The notes: a model not told the origin generated them from the letters alone. Positions 52,110-60,586 are shown, counted from the stretch's first letter. The stretch is 64,000 nt of DNA from Kocuria soli (GCF_003797835.1 NZ_RKMF01000002.1:62001-126000), one strand, 5' to 3'. Translations and numbers: made by a program.

Positions 52110-53534
52110 TCACGCGCAGCACGACAGGAGCGACGGGTCGGTGGTGAAGGCCTTGGCGGCGATCCGGATGCCCTCGGCCATGGTCAGGTAGGGGGCCCAG
52201 GCGTCGGCGACCTCGGCGACCGTCTTGCCGAGCACGTGGACCCCGGCGGCGGCGAGCTCGCCGGCGTCCTTGGCGACGGCGGTGATGCCGAGGATCTTCC
52301 CGGTGTCGGCGTCCACGACGATCTTGACGAAGCCGCGGGTGTCGCGGTTGACCAGTGCGCGGGGCACGTGGTGCAGGGGCAGGACGCGGCAGTCGCAGCG
52401 GATCCCGGCGGCGACGACGTCCTTCTCGGTCATCCCGACCGCGCCGATCGCCGGGCCGGTGAACGTCACCCTCGGCAGTCGGGCGTAGTCCACGGCCCGA
52501 TCGGCGTCGGCGAACGCGTTCTCGGCGACGAGGGTGCCGTGGTGGGCGGCGACGTAGACGAACTCGGGGTGGCCGGTCACGTCGCCCGCGGCCCAGATCC
52601 GCGGGTGGGAGGACTGCATCCGGTCGGAGACGACCACCTCGCCGAGGTCCCCGGTCTTGACCCCGACCCTGTCGAGGCCGAGCCCATCGGTGGCCGGTCG
52701 TCGTCCGAGGGCGACGAGCACCTGGTCGGCGCGGAACTCCTCCCGGCCGCCGGCGACGTCCGCGGTGACGACGGCCTGCCCGGTCGCGGCGTCGCGGGAC
52801 ACCCGCGTCGGCAGCGCGCGGCGGACCACCCGGATGCCCTCGTCGGCGAACACCTCCTGCAGCGTCCTGGACACCTCCGGCTCCTCCTTCGACGCGAGCC
52901 GGGACCGGACCAGCACGGTGACCTGGGAGCCGAGCCGGGCGAACAGCTGCGCCTGCTCCAGGGCGACGTAGCCGCCGCCGAGCACGAGCAGGGACTCAGG
53001 GAGTTCGGTCAGCTCCATCGCCGTGGTCGAGGTCAGGTACCCGGTCTGGTCCAGGCCGTCGATCGGCGGGGCCCACGGCCGAGAGCCGGTCGCGACCAGG
53101 TAGTGCCCGGCCTCGATCGTCTCGGTGCTCCCGTCGTCCCCGGCGACCTGGAGGACCGGTGCGTCGGGGGTGCCGGCGAACGCGGCATCGCCGCGGCGGA
53201 CGGCCCAACCGTAGGAGTCGGCGACGTCGGCGTACTTCTCGCCCCGCAGCGACTCGACCAGCGCCTGCTTCCCGGCGATCAGGGCGGGCATGTCCACTGG
53301 CCCCGCCGTCGTCGCGATCCCCGGGAACCGGTCGGCGGTGTCGGCCGCGGAGTGCCGTGCGTCGGCCGCGGCGATCAGGGCCTTCGACGGCACGCAGCCG
53401 GTGTTCACGCAGGTGCCACCGAGCGTCCCGCGCTCGATCATCACCACCGACTTGCCGAGCGTGGTCGCGCGGATCGCGGCGGCGAACGCACCACCGCCCG
53501 ATCCGATGATGGCGAGGTCGTACTTCGTGGGCAT
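52110..53534 (-). CDS. merA: Mercuric reductase
   Basis: 474-residue flavoprotein. FAD site IIGSGGGAFAAAIRA, active disulfide GTCVNTGCVPSK (Cys42/Cys47), NAD site VLGGGYVALEQAQLFARLGS and the C-terminal vicinal Cys472/Cys473 (LSCCA) that hand over Hg(II). No N-terminal NmerA domain. Reduces Hg(II) to volatile Hg(0). ATG 53534 follows GGGAGC; GTG 53549 is an alternative. First gene of the mer operon, divergent from merR. Confidence 0.95.
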   Translation of the reverse strand: MPTKYDLAIIGSGGGAFAAAIRATTLGKSVVMIERGTLGGTCVNTGCVPSKALIAAADARHSAADTADRFPGIATTAGPVDMPALIAGKQALVESLRGEKYADVADSYGWAVRRGDAAFAGTPDAPVLQVAGDDGSTETIEAGHYLVATGSRPWAPPIDGLDQTGYLTSTTAMELTELPESLLVLGGGYVALEQAQLFARLGSQVTVLVRSRLASKEEPEVSRTLQEVFADEGIRVVRRALPTRVSRDAATGQAVVTADVAGGREEFRADQVLVALGRRPATDGLGLDRVGVKTGDLGEVVVSDRMQSSHPRIWAAGDVTGHPEFVYVAAHHGTLVAENAFADADRAVDYARLPRVTFTGPAIGAVGMTEKDVVAAGIRCDCRVLPLHHVPRALVNRDTRGFVKIVVDADTGKILGITAVAKDAGELAAAGVHVLGKTVAEVADAWAPYLTMAEGIRIAAKAFTTDPSLLSCCA

Positions 53535-53573
53535 CGCAGCTCCCGTCACTTGGGTTTCTCTTCTTTCTCGGTC

Positions 53574-53605
53574 ATACTGGACCTTCCAGTGCAGGGGAAG
53601 GTCAA
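53574..53605 (-). promoter_or_regulatory. MerR-type operator-promoter of mer operon
   Basis: Dyad GACCTTCC-N8-GGAAGGTC (53580-53603) between a -35 TTGACC (53605-53600, gene sense) and a -10 CAGTAT (53579-53574), spacer 20 bases. The overlong spacer with a dyad inside is the hallmark of MerR-family activation by DNA untwisting. Confidence 0.8.
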
Positions 53606-53638
53606 GAAGGCTTCTGCCGAAAGAAAAGGGGGCCTGCG

Positions 53639-54028
53639 ATGCGCATCGGGGAACTCGCCGAGCGGGCGGGAACGACGGCGAAGACGCTGCGGTTCTACGA
53701 GGAGCAGGGCCTGCTGCCCCCGGCCGAGCGCACGCCGTCCGGATACCGCGACTACGCGCCCGAGACGGCCGCCCGGATCGACTTCGTCCACCGCGGCCAG
53801 GCCGCGGGCCTCACCCTCGCCCAGATCCGCCAGATCCTCGACATCCGCGACGGCGGCGCTGCTCCCTGCGAGCACGTGCGCGATCTCCTCGACGCGCGCC
53901 TCGCCGAGATCGAGCAGCAGATCGCCCAGCTCACAGCGCTCCGAGACACCATCGCCGAGCTCAGGCACGACGCCGCGCAGCCCGACCCCGACTCGTGCAG
54001 CGCGGACCAGGTCTGCCGGTACCTGTAG
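53639..54028 (+). CDS. merR: MerR family mercury-responsive regulator
   Basis: 129 residues. N-terminal HTH (MRIGELAERAGTTAKTLRFY, then EEQGLLPPAERTPSGYRDY), dimerisation helix and metal-site cysteines: Cys77 (APCEHVRDLL) and the C-terminal SCSADQVC pair. Divergent from merA over the dyad promoter. ATG 53639. The 100 bases to the right inverted repeat hold no gene. Confidence 0.88.
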   Translation: MRIGELAERAGTTAKTLRFYEEQGLLPPAERTPSGYRDYAPETAARIDFVHRGQAAGLTLAQIRQILDIRDGGAAPCEHVRDLLDARLAEIEQQIAQLTALRDTIAELRHDAAQPDPDSCSADQVCRYL

Positions 54029-54124
54029 CTCACGGAAAATCCTCTCGGCTCTCCCAAGCGACGAGAACGGAAAGTCGTGCAGAATCCCCCGTCCGCCAAA
54101 TAGCGCCAAATCAAATAACGCGCA

Positions 54125-54517
54125 CTACCAATACCGCGTCTCCTGCCGGGTCGCGAGGAGCGAGGTCGCTCCCTTCGTCCACAGCACGTACGGGGCACGA
54201 TCGCCCAGCGCGTCCACCGAGACCGGCCAATGCGCATCGCCAGGGATCAGCGGCGCATACGACCCGTCCAGCACCCCCGCCAGATCATCGCCGAGGCTGC
54301 CCCGTGAAGCGAACTGCTGCGCGGTGTGGTGCAGGATCGACGCTTCCTCAGCCCGGACGCCGGGCATCGATCCGCCCACGTCGAGGAGCCGGAGGGTCTC
54401 GACGGCGCCTTCGCGGAGCAGTAGGCGACCGACGGTCCGGTCGGCAGGCTCGATCATCATCGAGAGCACCACGCGGGCCGTCCGCTCATCAGAGGCATAG
54501 TCAGTCAGAGCAACCAT
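54125..54517 (-). pseudogene. dprA: DprA-like gene, 5' fragment (split by transposon 2)
   Basis: 130 residues matching the DprA N-terminal region before the Rossmann core: a helical SAM-like part (MIEPADRTVGRLLLREGAVE), then IPGDAHWPVSVDALGDRAPY and VLWTKGATSLLATRQE. The last codons TYW-stop region are read from the transposon end. ATG 54517 has GGAAGGA upstream. Joined to the 44609 fragment the coding would run ATRQE...VTITGSRA. Motif copy 10 precedes it, confirming backbone origin. Confidence 0.85.
54129..54138 (+). repeat. Right terminal inverted repeat of transposon 2
   Basis: CAATACCGCG, reverse complement of 45232-45241, at the point where the dprA N-terminal half stops. Confidence 0.7.
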
Positions 54518-54552
54518 GACCGGGTCCTTCCACTCACCAGGCACTACCAGCG

Positions 54553-54563
54553 CAGGTGCACCC
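54553..54563 (-). promoter_or_regulatory. ICE leader motif, copy 10
   Basis: CAGGTGCACCC, 36 bases upstream of the dprA start at 54517. Confidence 0.5.
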
Positions 54564-54725
54564 GGCACCACGACGAGACCTTCCCCTTTCTCCCGACCCG
54601 CGCATAAACTAGGAGGTGAAGCGCAGGCATTCCATCTGCAGGGTCCTTCGGGATCGCCCCCTCCGGGGCCACCACCAACACGCCGCTTCTCGATCATTCG
54701 AACCGTGTTGAATGGAGGCCCACCG

Positions 54726-55133
54726 ATGTTCCTCAGCGACCGCGTCCGACGCCGCTGGCGCCAGAGCGAGAACACCGCCCAGAACCTGGAACCGGCCCGC
54801 CGGCTCTTCCCGACGAACCGCATCCGCGATGCCGTGCACACCCGCCGCGGACTCAAATGGGGCATTCCCGCGATGCTGCTCGCCGCCCCCTACATCGCAG
54901 CCGCCAAGCTCCTGACCGACCACATCGAGCAAGGCGGCCCCGGCTGGCCCCACCTGGTCGCCCTGCTGTGCGCATGGAACGCGCTCAAGATGCTCTGGCT
55001 CGGCCCGATGAGCCTCATCGCCCTCGCCCGCGTCCGCTACCGCGAACACATCCAGCGCCGCAACGCCCGCCGCGAAGCCGAGTCGCACGGTACGCCAGGC
55101 GAGGCTCTGGCCATGGCCGGAGGTGCGTCATGA
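54726..55133 (+). CDS. Small two-helix membrane protein
   Basis: 135 residues: a basic N-terminus (DRVRRRWRQSE), two hydrophobic stretches (about 45-65 and 78-100, GLKWGIPAMLLAAPYIAAAK and LVALLCAWNALKMLWLGPMS), and a basic C-terminus. ATG 54726 with GGAGGCCCACCG upstream. Its stop overlaps the resolvase-like start (ATGA). No family recognised. Confidence 0.65.
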   Translation: MFLSDRVRRRWRQSENTAQNLEPARRLFPTNRIRDAVHTRRGLKWGIPAMLLAAPYIAAAKLLTDHIEQGGPGWPHLVALLCAWNALKMLWLGPMSLIALARVRYREHIQRRNARREAESHGTPGEALAMAGGAS

Positions 55134-55526
55134 AGGCCGTCACCTACCGGCGCAGCGTGACAGAGAACCCGGACTGGCTGAACCGGCAGGAATCCGACTG
55201 CCGCCGATACGCCGACGAGCACGGCCTGACCATCACCGAGGTCTTCACCGACATCGGGCGCCCCAGCGACGGTCTGCGTGGCGTTCTCGATGCCGTCGCG
55301 CGGGAGGACGTGACGGGGCTCATCGTCACCGATCTCGCTCGGCGCCAAGTACGCCGATCACGTCGCCGTCGTCCAGCAGCTCCACGACGCCGACGTAGAC
55401 ATCCACGTCACCAAAGACCGCACGACACGCTCCGTCGAGGAGAACCTGATCGCCGTCAAGCAGGCGCACCTCGATGCCCAGGCCCCGCGGTTGTTCCCCT
55501 CCGGCGGTAGCGACTCCACGGACTGA
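55130..55526 (+). pseudogene. Resolvase-like serine recombinase N-domain, frameshifted
   Basis: Starts KAVTYRRSVTENPDWLNRQE and EVFTDIGRPSDGLRGVLDAV, typical of the resolvase catalytic domain, to GLIVTDLAR. It then continues in another frame as LGAKYADHVAVVQQLHDADV and RTTRSVEENLIAVKQAHLD to a stop at 55526. Loss of one 5-base unit from a CTCGG tandem repeat near 55336-55346 explains the shift (DLARLGAKY restored). About 130 residues when repaired; it lacks a DNA-binding domain. Confidence 0.65.
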
Positions 55527-55710
55527 CCCGCTCGCCGCCTGTCCGAGGGCTCCCTGCGTGTCGGCCCCGCGTGCGAGGGCAAACGTGAGATCCTGAACGG
55601 AAAACTTGGGTCATCGGATGCTTATGTGCGCTTCGCGCACCGCCCCGACGGCGGGCGAGCTCGCGCAGGTCTCACAGAACCGCCTTCGCAGCTGAACGTG
55701 AGGAGGCGTG

Positions 55711-57717
55711 ATGTCCACGATCGAGGACCTTCGCGGTCGCCTCTGGTCCGATGAGCCGTCGAAAGTGGACTTCCTCGCGGCGCGGGCCATCGCGGAAACG
55801 GTCTCCGACGCCGTGCTCGATGACGCGCTCGATCCGCTGGCGATCGGACTGTCCGGCCCATGGGGCAGTGGCAAGACCACCGTCCTTGAACTCATCAAGG
55901 CTGATCTTGACTCCCGCAGCGATCCTGAGAACGCCAAGATCATCACCGTCCGCACCGACCCCTGGCGTTATGACCCTGCCGTGGGCGCGAAGGAAAGCCT
56001 GATCGGAGAGGTCCTCGACGCCATCGCGGCCGAACTCACGGAACGCCTCAAGGACGTCGAGGAGTCCAAGGGTGAGAAGATCAAGAAGCTCCTCAAGAGG
56101 CTCTCTGATCGCGTCGACTGGGCCAAGGCGGTCAAGCTCGCCGCCAAGTCATCACTCACCTTGCAGATCCCCGGTGTCAACGACGTGCTGGATCTCATTC
56201 GAGAACCGGCGTCCGAGGGCACTGACGCGGGGGACCAGCCGCGGGGCCTGGCTGGCTTTAAGGCCGAGTTCGCTGAGCTGTTGGGGGCCGAGGAGATGGC
56301 TCACGTGCGACGCGTCGCGGTGCTGGTCGACGACCTCGACCGGTGTCTGGTCGACACCGTCGTGGAGACCCTGGAAGCGATCCGTCTCTTCCTGAGTGTC
56401 GAGGGCATGGCATTCGTCATCGCGGCAGACGAGGACCGGGTCGCCGACGCGATTCGCACACGCCTGCCGGAGTCGAGCATGCCCACGGAGCGTCCCGAGG
56501 ACGAAGACGCTCTCCCGGCAGAACCCCCGTCCAAGCTCTACCTGCACAAGATCGTCCAGACCACCGTTCCACTGCCGGCTCTGGGTGCCTTCGACACTGA
56601 GTCGTATGTGCTCTTGCTGCAGCTGCAGAATCGCGTTGACCAGCGTCTCACCGATGAGCAGCTCGAAAAGGTCATCACCGAATGCCACCGGCTCCGCATG
56701 GCCGGCGCTCTCGACGACCTGCAAGCGCCTGACGGTCTCGACGTCCAGCGAGAGCTGTCTTTCGCGCGTCGGCTCACCACGATCCTCTACGAGAAACTGC
56801 GGGGCAACCCGCGGCGCATCAAGCGATTCCTTAACGACCTGAACATCCGTCGATCCATCGCCGCGCGGCGGGGCATCGAGCTCGACTTCGACGTCGTCGC
56901 CAAGCTCATGGTTCTTGAAGTCCTCCTGCCGGATCAGTTCCAGTCCGTGCTGTCATGGCTGCGAACCGGTGAGCTTCGAGATCGACTGGAGTCGCTGGAA
57001 GCGCAAGCCAACCGGCCGAAAGAATCTCCCGTCCCCGCTCCGCCAGCTGACTTCGGCGACCATGCACCGGATAAGCCCGCCCAGACTGCCGCGGAGGCGA
57101 CCGGAGCGGAACCGCCCGGCACAGCCGAAGACGCGCGACCACCCGAAGCGGAGGAAGCGCAGGCCCAAGCGGCGTCAACAGCCGCGGTCGCCCCGCACTT
57201 CGCCGAGGACATGATTCGGTGGGCCAAGCTCCCACCGGATCTTCATGACCTCGACCTGAGCCCGTACCTGCACCTGGCGGCATCCTTCCGCGGCGACCTC
57301 CTGGTTAGTGCAGAGCTTCCACAACATCTCCGCGATCTGGCCGCGCAGCTGGCCTCGACCCGGACGGTGGACAGGCGGCAGCTCACCGACGAGAGCCTGC
57401 GAGCGCTCACGACCGACGATGTCGATCAGCTGCTGCGGCACCTGGGGCTGCGCGCACGAGACCGTGTCCAGGAGCAACGCGGCGCGGTCTCCGGAATCGT
57501 CAGACTCGCCACCGCACATGTCGCCGTGCAACCGGCCGCGCTTGACGCATTCCGCCGGCTCCCGGCCTCCGATCTGCAGCCCGGCACCGCCGTCATCCTC
57601 GCCGGGGTCGAGATCCCCGGGATGAAGGACGTCATCAACGCGTTGGCCGCGCAGCTCCCAGACGGCAACATCAAAAAGGCGCTCACCACGCCGCCACCGA
57701 AGGGCAGTAAGCGCTGA
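55711..57717 (+). CDS. qatA: QatA: KAP-type P-loop NTPase of Qat defence system
   Basis: 668 residues. Walker A GPWGSGKTT (49-57) and Walker B VAVLVDDLDRC (about 203-213) with the KAP-family layout: two Asp-rich motifs and a long helical insert. A Pro/Ala/Glu-rich linker lies around residues 430-480, before a C-terminal domain. First gene of a four-gene operon whose other members are QatB-, QatC- and QatD-like. Qat systems give anti-phage protection; the mechanism is not settled. ATG 55711 behind GAGGAGG. The 184-base upstream gap has one small hairpin (GTGCGC/GCGCAC, 55626-55640). Confidence 0.85.
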   Translation: MSTIEDLRGRLWSDEPSKVDFLAARAIAETVSDAVLDDALDPLAIGLSGPWGSGKTTVLELIKADLDSRSDPENAKIITVRTDPWRYDPAVGAKESLIGEVLDAIAAELTERLKDVEESKGEKIKKLLKRLSDRVDWAKAVKLAAKSSLTLQIPGVNDVLDLIREPASEGTDAGDQPRGLAGFKAEFAELLGAEEMAHVRRVAVLVDDLDRCLVDTVVETLEAIRLFLSVEGMAFVIAADEDRVADAIRTRLPESSMPTERPEDEDALPAEPPSKLYLHKIVQTTVPLPALGAFDTESYVLLLQLQNRVDQRLTDEQLEKVITECHRLRMAGALDDLQAPDGLDVQRELSFARRLTTILYEKLRGNPRRIKRFLNDLNIRRSIAARRGIELDFDVVAKLMVLEVLLPDQFQSVLSWLRTGELRDRLESLEAQANRPKESPVPAPPADFGDHAPDKPAQTAAEATGAEPPGTAEDARPPEAEEAQAQAASTAAVAPHFAEDMIRWAKLPPDLHDLDLSPYLHLAASFRGDLLVSAELPQHLRDLAAQLASTRTVDRRQLTDESLRALTTDDVDQLLRHLGLRARDRVQEQRGAVSGIVRLATAHVAVQPAALDAFRRLPASDLQPGTAVILAGVEIPGMKDVINALAAQLPDGNIKKALTTPPPKGSKR

Positions 57718-58505
57718 TGGGAACAAAAGGCTCCTACTCCGGCAGCGCCGCCGGTGGTGACCTGCGCGACGGACTCGACGACTGGCTGGCCAACCTCCCC
57801 GGGGCTGACGGCCAGGCCCCGCCACCCTCAGGCAACCAGTCCTCGCTTCTATCCCCGCTGAAGCCGTCCCCGAACTCACCAGCCGGCAGGGTGCTGCCCA
57901 CGGCCGCGCTCTTCCGTTCCTCCCGCGGCGGAGGGGGAAGGGGCGGGGGTGGTGGCCGCCGGAGCAGCGAGAGCCTCACTCGATCGACGGCAGCCTCCGC
58001 GCGTTCCGCCGGCCGTGGGGCCGCAGCGGCATACGCGTACCGCAGCGGCGACGCGCAGACTCTGCGCGATCTCGGCCTGGACTACGACGCACTGCGAGCC
58101 AACCCGAACATCTTCGACGTCGCCCACCAGATCGCACAGAAAGTCTGTGAGGATCTCCCCGCGGGAACGATCGAAACTGCGGAGCAGATGGAGGTCGTCG
58201 GCAGGCTCGCCGAATGGCTCGTCGAGAGCGACAGCACGGGAACGGACGTGTCGCTCGGGCAGATCGCGGAGGAAGCGGTCGCCCTGATCCTGGCCGAGGC
58301 ATACCTTGTGGAGACCGCATCCAGTCTTAACACCAAGGACATGTCAGGGGCCGAACGCGCGGCGTTCGAGGACGGGATTCGTCAGGCCGCGGAAGAGCTT
58401 GCCGCGCACGCGGACCTCTCGCCCAGCGGGCCCAGCGCCGAGGAGTTCACGCGCGCGATCGAAGACGGACTGGAATATCTCAGAACCATCCACGAGGCGG
58501 ATTGA
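57717..58505 (+). CDS. qatB: QatB of Qat defence system
   Basis: 262 residues. A Gly/Ser-rich disordered N-terminus (GTKGSYSGSAAGGDLRDGLD, later RGGGGRGGGGGRRSSESL) is followed by a helical domain (RDLGLDYDALRANPNIFDVA, then AGTIETAEQMEVVGRLAEWL). The Gly-rich start with GSYGG-like text is typical of QatB. ATG overlaps the qatA stop (TGATG). Known only as an essential partner in the system. Confidence 0.8.
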   Translation: MGTKGSYSGSAAGGDLRDGLDDWLANLPGADGQAPPPSGNQSSLLSPLKPSPNSPAGRVLPTAALFRSSRGGGGRGGGGGRRSSESLTRSTAASARSAGRGAAAAYAYRSGDAQTLRDLGLDYDALRANPNIFDVAHQIAQKVCEDLPAGTIETAEQMEVVGRLAEWLVESDSTGTDVSLGQIAEEAVALILAEAYLVETASSLNTKDMSGAERAAFEDGIRQAAEELAAHADLSPSGPSAEEFTRAIEDGLEYLRTIHEAD

Positions 58506-58506
58506 G

Positions 58507-59793
58507 ATGGCACAGTTCGACCTTCGTTTCCACGTCCCATCGGCGCTCACTCCCGAATCCGCCGAGCGCACGTTCTACTGGCCCACCGCTGGGGCCGGCA
58601 CCTTCAACACCTCCCTGGGACCCCGGCTGGGCAAGCTCGGCCCGGTTCGACGCGAGAACATCGAACTGTTCCGCCTCGCCGCGATGGTCTACGCCGCAGA
58701 CCGCTCCGTCCCGCGCCGGGCTGGCCGCGTCAACTGGACCCAACGCCACATTGCCCTGAGCGTCCCCGTCCACAACCCGGCACCCTGGAACGCAATCACG
58801 ATACAGCTGCAGCAGCTCCTCGACTTCTTGTCGGGTGACCGATGGACGCTCACCTTCCGTGCAGCACGCATCCCTCGCGAGGACATCGCGCCCAACGGGT
58901 ATCCCGACGTGCAGCGGGTGGTGCTCATGAGCGGCGGCGCCGACTCCGCCACCGGCGCATTTTTCGCACGCACCCGGCCCGAATCGCACCTGCTCGTATC
59001 TCACGTCGGGGCGACATCGATCTCACCCATCCAGCAGGACGTCGCCGAACGCATCCGAGACCTCTGCCCCAATGGCGGCACGCAGCAGCACGCGCAGATC
59101 CGCTTCACCCGACGCCAGACGCAGCCCGGAGGCCACCGGTTCAAGAACGAGAACACCACGCGAACCCGATCGTTCCTCTTCCTCGCGCTCGGCCTCGCCC
59201 TCGCCTCGGTCAACGAGGTGGAGCTCTGGATCCCCGAGAACGGGTTCGCGTCACTGAACCCACCCCTGGGCCCTGACCAGCTCGGCAGTCTGTCCACCCG
59301 CACCACCCACCCGTGGTTCCTCACCGAACTCTCCCGACTCGTCTCCGTCGCCGGCGCATGGGGAACCCTGTCCAATCCATTCGCAGCACAGACGAAGGGC
59401 GAGATGTTCCGGTGGCTGGCGGACCAGGTCGGCGATGACCCCGCCTCGGACCTGCTCAGCGCCACCAACTCGTGCGCGTTCACCAACCGACGATGGCTCG
59501 GCGTGACAGCGACCGACCATTGCGGAACGTGCTTCGGATGCCTGGTGCGCAGGGCATCGTTCGCGGCCGCGGAACTCACCGACCGCAGCACCTACGTGAT
59601 CGACGCCCCTCCCAGCGAGGCCGCGAGATCCCAACTCGAAAAGGCGTCAATCCTTCCCAGCATCCGCGGATTCGTGGCCCGCGGAATCCGGGTCAGCGAC
59701 ATCGCAGCGATGCGCCTGCCCGACGGGTACTCCGCAACCGACGCCCGTGACCTTTGCGTCCGCGGCGCGCGCGAGCTGGAAACGCTGACATGA
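58507..59793 (+). CDS. qatC: QatC: QueC-like PP-loop enzyme of Qat system
   Basis: 428 residues. The PP-loop SGGADS (142-147) matches QueC-type ATP pyrophosphatases. A zinc cluster near the C-terminus (Cys in NSCAFTN, then DHCGTCFGC) is also as in QueC. An N-terminal extension of about 130 residues is beta-rich. QueC makes a deazaguanine nitrile; QatC may modify DNA, nucleotide or protein substrates. ATG 58507, one base after the qatB stop. Confidence 0.85.
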   Translation: MAQFDLRFHVPSALTPESAERTFYWPTAGAGTFNTSLGPRLGKLGPVRRENIELFRLAAMVYAADRSVPRRAGRVNWTQRHIALSVPVHNPAPWNAITIQLQQLLDFLSGDRWTLTFRAARIPREDIAPNGYPDVQRVVLMSGGADSATGAFFARTRPESHLLVSHVGATSISPIQQDVAERIRDLCPNGGTQQHAQIRFTRRQTQPGGHRFKNENTTRTRSFLFLALGLALASVNEVELWIPENGFASLNPPLGPDQLGSLSTRTTHPWFLTELSRLVSVAGAWGTLSNPFAAQTKGEMFRWLADQVGDDPASDLLSATNSCAFTNRRWLGVTATDHCGTCFGCLVRRASFAAAELTDRSTYVIDAPPSEAARSQLEKASILPSIRGFVARGIRVSDIAAMRLPDGYSATDARDLCVRGARELETLT

Positions 59794-60563
59794 CCAACTT
59801 CCCGGCCGTTGACCTCCACGCCCACATCGACCCGACGATCACCCCTCGGGACCTGCTGAACCTCCGAGCCGTGATCTTCGCGGCAAGCCGAAGCCTCGCC
59901 GAGTCGCGTGTCGCCCTCGATCGCCAGCACCATGACCTGCTCACGATCTGGGGCGTCGGCGTTCACCCAGGAGCGAAGACCGCACTCGATGGCTACGACC
60001 CCGAGGAGTTCGAGCGTCTCATCGCCCGCACCCCCTACGTCGGCGAAATCGGACTCGACGCAAAAGTCCCATCCCGCCTCGCCAAACAGCACGAGGTGTT
60101 CGCCGCGCTGCTCACGCAACTCCAAGCGAAGCCCCGACTCACGTCGATCCACAGCTACCGGGCAACCAACGAAGTCGTGGAGCATCTCGAACACACCCCG
60201 ATCACCGGCGCGATCCTGCACTGGTGGCTCGGCGACCGAGCCACGACAAGGCGCGCAGTTGAACTCGGGGCCTACTTCTCGATCAACACCGCCACCATGC
60301 GCCGAAGCGACGCCATCGACCTCATCCCCACGGACCGTCTCCTCCTAGAAACAGACCACCCCGATGGGAACCGCAGCGGAGCCCGCCCGCATCAACCTGG
60401 CAACGTCCGCGACGTCGAAGCAGCTCTCGCCAAGCAGCGCGGAGTCACCACCGCTCAGATCCGCGCCCACGCCTGGCGCAACCTCGCCACGCTTGTGAAC
60501 ACCACTGGTACGAAGTCTCTGCTGCCACCCCGAGTCGCAGCAATCCTCGGGGCTATCGAGTAA
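59790..60563 (+). CDS. qatD: QatD: TatD-like nuclease of Qat system
   Basis: 257 residues, TIM-barrel TatD fold. Metal ligands visible: HAH in DLHAHIDP, Glu in GEIGLD, His in SIHSYRA and LHWWLG, Asp in LETDHPDG. A DNase activity is expected. ATG 59790 overlaps the qatC stop (ATGA), so the four genes are fully coupled. The operon ends 24 bases before the convergent HTH gene. Confidence 0.85.
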   Translation: MTNFPAVDLHAHIDPTITPRDLLNLRAVIFAASRSLAESRVALDRQHHDLLTIWGVGVHPGAKTALDGYDPEEFERLIARTPYVGEIGLDAKVPSRLAKQHEVFAALLTQLQAKPRLTSIHSYRATNEVVEHLEHTPITGAILHWWLGDRATTRRAVELGAYFSINTATMRRSDAIDLIPTDRLLLETDHPDGNRSGARPHQPGNVRDVEAALAKQRGVTTAQIRAHAWRNLATLVNTTGTKSLLPPRVAAILGAIE

Positions 60564-60586
60564 CACCCCGACAGGGGCGTCGAGAC

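Larger units (their letters stand above)
45242..54128. mobile_element. Transposon 2: tyrosine-recombinase trio plus mercury resistance, inserted in dprA
   Basis: About 8.9 kb between 10-bp inverted repeats, with the two halves of dprA on either side in the same orientation. Contents: tyrosine recombinase, HTH protein and zinc-ribbon protein on the plus strand, then mer genes and merR. Same architecture as the arsenic element. A further inverted match GCGCGTTAT (45365-45373) / ATAACGCGC (54115-54123) lies inside both ends. No target duplication is evident, as usual for tyrosine-recombinase elements. Confidence 0.8.
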
